Shown here: positions 1-5,504 of the stretch, piece after piece
Layout: each line of letters begins with the position of its first letter
Numbering within the stretch: position 1 is the first letter of the stretch
Assembly: GCA_050249455.1 (NCBI GenBank)
Contig: JBFWQM010000201.1
Location: forward strand, 1-10,123
DNA: 10,123 nucleotides
Reading direction: 5' to 3'
Source: JBFWQM01 sp050249455
Lineage (GTDB): Bacteria; Pseudomonadota; Alphaproteobacteria; MPNO01; VGEU01
Made by a program: the position numbers and the translations under genes
Notes under the pieces: generated by a model
Databases searched by the model: none
Seen by the model: the letters and a program-made list of their open reading frames with translations, nothing else
What the model was told of the DNA's origin: nothing

Positions 1-1226
1 ACGTTCTCCACCACGATGATCGCGTCGTCCACCACCAGGCCGATCGCCAGCACCAGCGCGAGCAGGGTGAGCAGGTTGATCGAGAAGCCGAAGATCAGCA
101 TCATCGTGAACGTGCCGATCAGCGACAGCGGGATCGCCACCACCGGGATCAGGATCGAGCGCAGCGATCCCAGGAACAGGAACACCACCAGCACGACGAT
201 CAGCACCGCCTCCACCAGGGTGCGCACCACCTCGTCGATCGCGCTGTTGACGAACTCGGTCGAGTCGTAGACCACCGCGCCCTCCAGGCCCTGCGGCAGC
301 TGCGCCTTGATGTCCGGGAACGCGCGGTACACGCCGGCCACGACGTCGAGCAGGTTGGCGGTCGGCGCCACCTTGATGCCGATATAGACCGCGTCCTGGC
401 CGTCGAACGAGACCTTGGAGTCGTAGTTGTCGGCGCCGAGCGTGACGTTGGCCACGTCGCTCAGGCGAACGATGGCCCCGCCCTCCTGCTTGACGACCAG
501 GTTGCGGAACTCCTCCAGCGTGTGCAGGCCGGTGGAGGCCGACAGGTTGACCTGCACCATCTGGCCCTTGGTGTTGCCGGCGCTGGAGATGTAGTCGTTG
601 ACGGAGAGCGCCTGGCGCACGTCGGCCGCCGTCAGCCCGAACGCGGCCAGCCGCACCGGGTCGAGCCATGCGCGCAGCGCGAAGTTCTGCCCGCCGATCA
701 GCTCCGCCGTCTGCACGCCGACCACCGCCTGCAGCTTCGGCTGCACGACGCGGACCAGGTAGTCGGTGATCTGGTTGGCGGCCAGCACGTCGCTCTTGAA
801 GCCGATGTACATCGCGGCGAACGTCTCGCCGACCTGCACGGTCAGCACCGGCTGCTGCGTCTCCGGCGGCAGCTGGTTGAGGACGGAGCTGATCTTGGCG
901 TTGATCTCGGTCAGCGCCGCGTCGGTCGGATAGTTGAGCCGCAGGTTGACGGTGATCGTCGAGACGCCGCTGCGGCTGGACGAGCTCATGTAGTCGATGC
1001 CGTTGGCCTGGGCGATCGCGTTTTCCAGCGGCGTGGTGATGAAGCCCGCGATCACGTCCGGGTCGGCGCCGTAGTAGGTGGTTGTCACCGTGACCACGGC
1101 ATTCTCGGTGCGCGGGTACTGCAGGATCGGCAGCACCGTCGCGGCGCGCAGGCCGAGCACCAGGATCATCAGGCTGACGACCGTCGCCAGCACCGGCCGG
1201 CGGACGAAGATGTCGGTGAATTTCAT
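1..1226 (-). CDS. RND multidrug efflux pump, inner-membrane subunit (HAE1 family), C-terminus outside window
   Basis: This is the N-terminal 408 residues of a proton-driven RND exporter, which would take substrates from the inner membrane and periplasm and pass them to the adaptor and outer-membrane channel encoded upstream. It begins MKFTDIFVRRPVLA, the standard HAE1 start leading into transmembrane helix 1 (about residues 13-31). A long periplasmic porter region follows, with the usual PGSS-like serine-rich stretch (YMSSSSRSG) near residue 80. Helices 2-4 lie at about 335-353, 358-378 and 384-404. Helix 4 contains the adjacent aspartates D400 and D401, matching the proton-relay pair D407/D408 of AcrB. 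The family is usually about 1,020-1,050 residues, so over half lies off the left edge. By memory the N-terminus most resembles MexI-type pumps; this is inference. The ATG is 15 bp after the adaptor stop, with no strong Shine-Dalgarno, suggesting translational coupling. Function is confident; substrate is unknown. Confidence 0.95.
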   Translation of the reverse strand, partial: MKFTDIFVRRPVLATVVSLMILVLGLRAATVLPILQYPRTENAVVTVTTTYYGADPDVIAGFITTPLENAIAQANGIDYMSSSSRSGVSTITVNLRLNYPTDAALTEINAKISSVLNQLPPETQQPVLTVQVGETFAAMYIGFKSDVLAANQITDYLVRVVQPKLQAVVGVQTAELIGGQNFALRAWLDPVRLAAFGLTAADVRQALSVNDYISSAGNTKGQMVQVNLSASTGLHTLEEFRNLVVKQEGGAIVRLSDVANVTLGADNYDSKVSFDGQDAVYIGIKVAPTANLLDVVAGVYRAFPDIKAQLPQGLEGAVVYDSTEFVNSAIDEVVRTLVEAVLIVVLVVFLFLGSLRSILIPVVAIPLSLIGTFTMMLIFGFSINLLTLLALVLAIGLVVDDAIIVVEN

Positions 1227-1241
1227 CGCGCGCGCGCCCGC

Positions 1242-2372
1242 TCAGCGGTCGACCGGCGCCGGACTCGCGTCCGCGGACGGCTGCACCGAATTGTTCACCA
1301 CCACCGGCACGCCGTTGCGCAGCTTCATCTGGCCGGCGCTAACCACGGTCTGTCCGGGATCGACGCCCTTCAGCACCGCGACAAGGTCGCCGCGCGTCGG
1401 GCCCAGCGTGACGAAGGTCTGCTTGGCGACCCGCTTGGGCTCGCCGTTCTCCTGCTGGCCGTCCTCCACCACCAGGTAGACGGTGTCGCCGTATGGGTTG
1501 TAGGTGATCGCCGTCTGCGGCAGCGTGACGTGGCGCGCCGGCTCGCCCGATTCGATCTCCACAGCGGCGAACATGCCGGGCAGCAGCTTGCGGTCCGGGT
1601 TCTTCAGGGTCGCGCGCACCTGGACGTTGCGGGTGGCGAGGTCGACCTTCGGATTGACCGCGGTGATGGTGCCCGCGAACGTCTGGCCCGGCCAGGTGTC
1701 GACGGTCGCGGCGACCGGCTGGCCGACCCGAATTTCGTCGAGCGCCTGCTGCGGCAGGTAGAAATCGACGTAGATCGGGTCGAGCGCCTGCAGGGTCACG
1801 ATCGTCGCGCCGGCGCTGAGGTACTGGCCGCGATCGACGTGGCGGATGCCGAGCCGGCCGGCGAACGGGGCGCGGATGGTCTTCTTGTCGATGACCGCCT
1901 TCTGCTCCGCCACCTGCGCGCGCGCGTTCTTCAGGTTGGCGGCGTCGGCGTCGACGGTGGCCTGGCTGATCGCCTGGACGCGGAGCTGGCGCTCGTTCCT
2001 CTGGTAGGTGATGGCGGCAAGCTCCGCCGTCGCCTCCAGCGAGCGCAGGCGCGCCGCGTCGTCCTCGGCACGCAGGCGCAACAGCACCGCGCCGGCCGCC
2101 ACGTCGTCTCCGGAGTTGATGTTGACCTCCTCCACGATGCCGGCGACCTCGGACGCCAGGTCGGCGCCGTTGACGGCGCGCAGGGTGCCGACCGCCGACA
2201 GCCGCGGCTGCCATTGCTGGAGGTCCGCGGCGACGGTCGAGACCGTCTGCGGCGGCGCCGCCATCGAGGCCATGAACTGCTGGATCATCGAATTCTTGTA
2301 GGCCTGGAATCCGAAGATCGCGCCCAGGACAAGGCCGGTCGCGACGAGCATGATGATCATGCGCTTGACCAT
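1242..2372 (-). CDS. RND efflux periplasmic adaptor (membrane fusion protein)
   Basis: A 376-residue HlyD/AcrA-type adaptor that bridges the inner-membrane RND pump and the outer-membrane channel. Residues 4-22 form a hydrophobic N-terminal segment with no lipobox cysteine, so it is probably anchored by an uncleaved helix. Order of domains: first lipoyl half about 60-100 (AVGTLRA, then SGDDVAAGAVLL), an alpha-helical hairpin about 101-163, second lipoyl half about 166-196 (IRAPFAGRLGIR, then GQYLSAG), a beta-barrel about 198-275 (DPIYVDFYLP, then LLPGMFAAVEI), and a membrane-proximal domain to the end. Length is normal for the family. The start is backed by a GGAAAGGA ribosome-binding site 8 nt upstream. 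It sits 39 bp after the outer-membrane factor and 15 bp before the pump, in one operon. MexH-like adaptors are the closest I can recall; that subgroup assignment is inference. Confidence 0.95.
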   Translation of the reverse strand: MVKRMIIMLVATGLVLGAIFGFQAYKNSMIQQFMASMAAPPQTVSTVAADLQQWQPRLSAVGTLRAVNGADLASEVAGIVEEVNINSGDDVAAGAVLLRLRAEDDAARLRSLEATAELAAITYQRNERQLRVQAISQATVDADAANLKNARAQVAEQKAVIDKKTIRAPFAGRLGIRHVDRGQYLSAGATIVTLQALDPIYVDFYLPQQALDEIRVGQPVAATVDTWPGQTFAGTITAVNPKVDLATRNVQVRATLKNPDRKLLPGMFAAVEIESGEPARHVTLPQTAITYNPYGDTVYLVVEDGQQENGEPKRVAKQTFVTLGPTRGDLVAVLKGVDPGQTVVSAGQMKLRNGVPVVVNNSVQPSADASPAPVDR

Positions 2373-2380
2373 CGGCGTGT

Positions 2381-2388
2381 TCCTTTCC
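2381..2388 (-). promoter_or_regulatory. Strong Shine-Dalgarno of the adaptor gene
   Basis: Read on the minus strand this is GGAAAGGA, 8 nt before the adaptor ATG. It is the clearest ribosome-binding site in the operon and fixes that start. The pump gene downstream has only a GC alternating leader, so adaptor and pump may be translated with different efficiency or by coupling. Confidence 0.75.
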
Positions 2389-2411
2389 GCGGACGGGTTG
2401 CGGCTGTCGCG

Positions 2412-3917
2412 CTAACGCGTGGCGACGGCTTCGGGCCGGTTCCACCAGCCGCCGCCGAGCGCCTGGAACAGCGCGGCGGTGTCGGCATAGCGGCTGGCCT
2501 GCGCCCGAACGAGGCCGAGCCGGGCCTCCTGCAGGGTGCGCTGGGCGTTGAGCAGGGTGAGGTAGCTGATCGCGCCGGCGGAGAACTGCTCGCGCGTCAC
2601 GTCGAGGCTGCGCTGCGCCGCCCGTTCGGCGGCAAGCTGCGCCTGCAGCGCATGCGCGTCGTACTCGAGCGCGCGCAGCGAATCGGCGACGTTCTGGAAC
2701 GCGTTCAGCACCGTGCTGCGGTATTCCGCAGCCGCCTGCTCGTAGGCGGCCACCGCGGCGCGCTTCTGGTGCTGCAACTGGTTGGCGTTGAAGATCGGCT
2801 GCGCCAGCCCGGCGGCGATGCTCCACAGCCCCGTGCCGGGCGAGAACAGTTCGCCCGCCTGCGTCGCGGCGCGGCCGAGGTCGGCGCTGAGCGTGATCTG
2901 CGGCAGCATGTTCGCCGTGGCGACGCCGATCTCCGCGCTTGCCGAATGAAGCAGCGATTCGGACGAGCGGATGTCCGGGCGCTGGCGCACCAGCGCCGAC
3001 GGCAGGCTGACCGGCAGGTTCTCCGGCAGATAGAGCGTGGCGAGGTCGAAGTCCTGCGCCGCGACCTCGCTGGGGAAGCGGCCGGTCAGCGCGGCAAGCA
3101 GGTTGTGGGTCTGGGTCAGGCTCTTCTGCAGCGGCGGCAGGGTGGCGCGGGTCTGCGCGAGCTGCGCCTCCTGGGCCAGCACGTCGGCGACTGAGATGGC
3201 GCCCAGCGAGAGCTGCTGGCGCAGCACGCCGAGCGCGTCGGACTGGATCTGCACGATGTCTTCCGTGGTCGCGATCTGGCCGCGCAGCGAGGCGATCTGG
3301 ATCGCCGCGGTCGCCACGTTGGCGGCGAGCGTCAGATACGTCGCCTCGAGCTGGAAGCGCTGGAAGTCGGCCTGCGCGGCGAGCGATTCGACCCGCCGCC
3401 GCGTGCCGCCGAACACGTCGAGGGTGTAGGAGACCGCGACGGTGGCGTTGAACAGGTTGTAGACCGACGATCCCTGGCCGCCGCGCAGCGCACCGGAATC
3501 CTTCTGGCGCGACACGCCGGCCGAGCCGTCGACCTTCGGGTAGAAGTCGCCTTCCTGGGCGTAGACGTTCTCGTTGGCGCGGCGCAGCGCCGCCTGCGCC
3601 GCCTGCACGGTCGGGTTGGCGGCGAACGCCGCAGCGATCAGCTCGTTCAGCCGCGCCGAGCGGAACAGGCTCCACCACTGGCCGGGGATGTCGGCCCCGG
3701 GGTTGAAGGACTGCGACGCGCCGCCGGTCACCGCGGCGGCGACGGTCTGCGCCGGCATCGGCTGGCCGGTATAGGCGGTCACCACGGGCGGCGCCGGCGG
3801 CCGGAAGTCGGGGCCGACCGTGCAGCCGGCCGCCAGCAGTGCCAGCGCCATGGCTGCGCACCGATACGTCCGGGCGCCGGTGGCCGGGCCCGCGTGTCGC
3901 GAAATGGAATCGGTCAT
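2412..3917 (-). CDS. Outer-membrane efflux channel lipoprotein (NodT/OprM family)
   Basis: A 501-residue TolC-superfamily outer-membrane factor that forms the exit duct of the RND pump. The N-terminus has a basic region, a hydrophobic stretch (about 21-30) and a lipobox LLAAGC with the lipidated cysteine at 32, followed by TVGPDFRPP, the hallmark beginning of NodT/OprM-type mature proteins. Two OEP repeats rich in Ala/Gln helices follow (roughly 85-275 and 300-490), with typical phrases such as RQRPDIRSSE and SAGAISYLTLLNAQRTL. Length is normal for the family. The start ATG overlaps the stop of the TetR gene (ATGA), so translation is probably coupled to the regulator. The order OM factor, adaptor, pump is reversed relative to the common adaptor-pump-channel order. 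The family is very clear; it may also serve other pumps in the cell, which cannot be judged here. Confidence 0.95.
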   Translation of the reverse strand: MTDSISRHAGPATGARTYRCAAMALALLAAGCTVGPDFRPPAPPVVTAYTGQPMPAQTVAAAVTGGASQSFNPGADIPGQWWSLFRSARLNELIAAAFAANPTVQAAQAALRRANENVYAQEGDFYPKVDGSAGVSRQKDSGALRGGQGSSVYNLFNATVAVSYTLDVFGGTRRRVESLAAQADFQRFQLEATYLTLAANVATAAIQIASLRGQIATTEDIVQIQSDALGVLRQQLSLGAISVADVLAQEAQLAQTRATLPPLQKSLTQTHNLLAALTGRFPSEVAAQDFDLATLYLPENLPVSLPSALVRQRPDIRSSESLLHSASAEIGVATANMLPQITLSADLGRAATQAGELFSPGTGLWSIAAGLAQPIFNANQLQHQKRAAVAAYEQAAAEYRSTVLNAFQNVADSLRALEYDAHALQAQLAAERAAQRSLDVTREQFSAGAISYLTLLNAQRTLQEARLGLVRAQASRYADTAALFQALGGGWWNRPEAVATR

Positions 3918-4600
3918 CGCATTGTGCCGCCGGTTGCGCGCAGCATCGCCGCGGTGTTGCGGCGGACCAGCGCCTGGATCTCACGCACGCGGCCCTCGTC
4001 GAGCTCGGCCCAGCCGAGCACCCGCTGCGCGCCCTTCTTCCCGAACATGGTGATCTGTCCGAGGATCGCCAGCGCCTGCATCAGCGTCTGCGGGTCGTCG
4101 GCCGCCTGGCGGGTCAGCCGGCCGATCGCCGCCGCGCACGGTCGCACGAAGCGGCGCTGGAACATCTCGTGCAGGGGATCGAGCGCCGCCATGTGCTCGA
4201 TCTCGGTGCGGGTCAGGAACAGGCACCACTTGTCCTGCCCCAGCCCGCCGACGAACAGCGCCACGACCGCGTCGAGCAGCTCGTGCAGCCGCGCCTCTAC
4301 CGCTGGCGGCGCCGCGTCGGCATCGGCCAGCGCGGCTTCCAGCGCCGCCGAGGCCGGTGCGAGATGGTTCTCGATCCACGCCACGATGTGGTCGATGGAG
4401 GCTCGGTAGAGCCCTTCCTTGCTGCCGAAATAGTACTGGATCGCCGGCAGGTTGGCGTCCGCGCGCTCGGCCAGCACGCGGGTCGTCGCGCCCTCGTAGC
4501 CTGACGAGCCGAACACCTCGATCGCCGTCTCGATCAGGCGGCGGCGGGTATCCTCCCCTCGCGGGTTGGTCCCGGGGCGGTAGCGCAGGACGGGCGGCAT
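3914..4600 (-). CDS. TetR-family transcriptional regulator, CecR-like, of the efflux operon
   Basis: A 228-residue repressor-type regulator. Residues 16-65 hold the TetR helix-turn-helix: DTRRRLIETAIEVFGSSGYE followed by ATTRVLAERADANLPAIQYYFGSKEGLY, with the recognition-helix motif YYFGSKEGLY at 56-65. The C-terminal ligand domain (about 80-220) has a layout reminiscent of the E. coli CecR/YbiH family (a TRTEIEH segment followed by a helix with GQITMF), a group known to control efflux genes; this subgroup call is from memory. It is the first gene of the operon and its stop overlaps the outer-membrane-factor start by 4 bp. It would therefore repress itself and the pump together through the tandem operator just upstream. 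The Shine-Dalgarno is weak (GGA about 8 nt before the ATG). The inducer is unknown and probably a pump substrate. Confidence 0.92.
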   Translation of the reverse strand: MPPVLRYRPGTNPRGEDTRRRLIETAIEVFGSSGYEGATTRVLAERADANLPAIQYYFGSKEGLYRASIDHIVAWIENHLAPASAALEAALADADAAPPAVEARLHELLDAVVALFVGGLGQDKWCLFLTRTEIEHMAALDPLHEMFQRRFVRPCAAAIGRLTRQAADDPQTLMQALAILGQITMFGKKGAQRVLGWAELDEGRVREIQALVRRNTAAMLRATGGTMR

Positions 4601-4631
4601 CTGGGATCCGTCAGGTGGGCGACGACGGCGA

Positions 4632-4658
4632 ATTATGTCGTTTGATAGAATGTGTCAA
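4632..4658 (-). promoter_or_regulatory. Predicted promoter of the TetR-efflux operon
   Basis: On the minus strand a perfect TTGACA (-35, 4658-4653) is followed after 15 bp by CATAAT (4637-4632), or after 17 bp by TAATTC, as the -10. It lies in the only AT-rich island of this neighbourhood, 32 bp before the TetR ATG. It overlaps the candidate operator. The match is good for a sigma70-type promoter, but the 15-bp spacing to the better -10 is short, so the exact -10 is uncertain. Confidence 0.6.
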
Positions 4659-4675
4659 TCGATAGATACTATCAA
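4642..4675. promoter_or_regulatory. Tandem TetR-type operator (two abutting 17-bp near-palindromes)
   Basis: Two adjacent 17-bp units are seen: TTGATAGAATGTGTCAA (4642-4658) and TCGATAGATACTATCAA (4659-4675). Each is a 7-3-7 near-palindrome, with 5/7 and 6/7 arm pairs respectively, and the two units agree at 12 of 17 positions. The second contains a perfect GATAG-ATA-CTATC core, and the outermost arms TTTGATAG/CTATCAAA (4641-4648, 4669-4676) are perfect complements. The left unit covers the -35 element and most of the spacer, the layout expected for repression. Assignment to the adjacent TetR protein is inference. Confidence 0.6.
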
Positions 4676-4716
4676 ATGAACGTTACCGTTCGGTTGCCGG
4701 CGGCGTCCCGGCCCGT

Positions 4717-5388
4717 TCAGCCGGCGTCGGGGCCGCGCTGGGCGTTGCCGACGGCGCGCTTGACCAGCGAGCTGCCGTCGCCGCCGAACACCTGCCGCGC
4801 CACCGCGTCGAAGCGCAGGATCACCGCGTCCCAGGCGAGCCCGGTCAGGATCCCGATGGCGATATAGAACAGCGCCGCGCGAAGGCTATCCTCGGGGGTC
4901 GTCACGTCGCCGCCCAGCGCCATCAGCCCGCCCTGCAGGATCGCGAACATCGCCAGCCCCAGGATCGCCGCGGCGACCGGCCCGAACAGGTAGGAGCCGC
5001 TGAACCGCGCCCGGAAGTCGCCCATCACCGCGTAGTGGACGTGCAGCCCGATCAGGTTGTGGATGATGGCGCCGAGGGCGGAACCCATCGCAGTGAAGCC
5101 GAGGAAGCGCAAGGTCGCTTCCACCTTCGCCGCCCACGCGGCGTCGGCGCCGGGCGCGGCCGCAAGGTCCCAGTGCAGCAGCAGGCTCACGATCAGCCAG
5201 CACAGCGCGACGCCGAGCGCCGCGTTGTAAACCGCGAGACCGAGCACCAGCCACGGCCGCGCGGGCGGCGGCGGCGGACCGGGCGGCGTCTCGGCGGCGC
5301 CGGGCGGCCGGATCGCCGGCGCGCGGTCGCGCTGCAGGTCGAGCGCGGTGCGGCCTTCGGTGGCCGCGCCGTCGGCATCTGGCGACAT
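4717..5388 (-). CDS. Predicted four-helix integral membrane protein, function unknown
   Basis: A 223-residue protein I cannot assign to a named family. Residues 1-45 are polar and proline-rich (a run of PPGPPPPP) and probably cytoplasmic. Four hydrophobic segments follow at about 46-72, 96-116, 132-158 and 169-188, then a short charged tail. Helix 2 contains GSALGAIIHNLIGLHVHY and helix 3 begins YLFGPVAAAILGL with LQGGLMALGG at its end. This arrangement loosely recalls small multi-pass proteins with an RPF/GALLA..RGG-type third helix, but the resemblance is from memory and weak. I chose the ATG at 5388 because GGGGGA lies 7 nt upstream. The frame stays open further upstream, but that part is arginine-rich and looks non-coding. 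The gene points the same way as the efflux operon, 116 bp ahead of TetR, which has its own promoter, so a joint role is not implied. Confidence 0.75.
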   Translation of the reverse strand: MSPDADGAATEGRTALDLQRDRAPAIRPPGAAETPPGPPPPPARPWLVLGLAVYNAALGVALCWLIVSLLLHWDLAAAPGADAAWAAKVEATLRFLGFTAMGSALGAIIHNLIGLHVHYAVMGDFRARFSGSYLFGPVAAAILGLAMFAILQGGLMALGGDVTTPEDSLRAALFYIAIGILTGLAWDAVILRFDAVARQVFGGDGSSLVKRAVGNAQRGPDAG

Positions 5389-5446
5389 GTCCGTTTCCCC
5401 CAACGCGCGGACCCGGCGCCACCATAGCCCACGGCGGAGTCGCCGC

Positions 5447-5462
5447 CAACGCCGCGGCGTTG
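5447..5462. promoter_or_regulatory. Perfect 16-bp palindrome in the divergent intergenic region (candidate operator)
   Basis: CAACGCCGCGGCGTTG equals its own reverse complement over 16 bp. It lies between the divergent starts of the membrane-protein gene (5388) and hyuA (5505), in the 116-bp stretch 5389-5504, which otherwise holds no gene. It overlaps a possible -35 (TTGACG) for hyuA. No regulator gene for it is in the window. The factor that might bind is unknown. Confidence 0.4.
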
Positions 5463-5488
5463 ACGCCCGCAACCGGCGCGCCGACACT
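5460..5488 (+). promoter_or_regulatory. Tentative hyuA promoter
   Basis: TTGACG (5460-5465), 17 bp, then GACACT (5483-5488). The -35 is a 5/6 match, but the -10 matches only 3/6, so this is a weak call. It is supported mainly by position ahead of hyuA and by overlap with the 16-bp palindrome. Transcription from here would give a very short leader, which fits a hyuA start at 5505 or 5520. Confidence 0.2.
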
Positions 5489-5504
5489 GCCGGCAAGAAG
5501 GCGG

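Noticed and set aside
522..3194. Very long plus-strand open frame (about 890 codons) antisense to the efflux genes
   Set aside because: It is rich in Arg, His, Gly and Asp with no domain structure, lies opposite three convincingly conserved efflux genes, and is explained by the GC-rich third-position bias suppressing stops.
4678..4691. Small hairpin GAACG-TTAC-CGTTC as a terminator of the membrane-protein gene
   Set aside because: The stem is only 5 bp and no T-tract follows on the minus strand, so it is too weak to call.
5389..5496. N-terminal extension of the membrane protein to 5496
   Set aside because: The added residues are almost all Arg/Trp/Ala and overlap the palindrome and divergent promoter region; the ATG at 5388 has a better ribosome-binding site.
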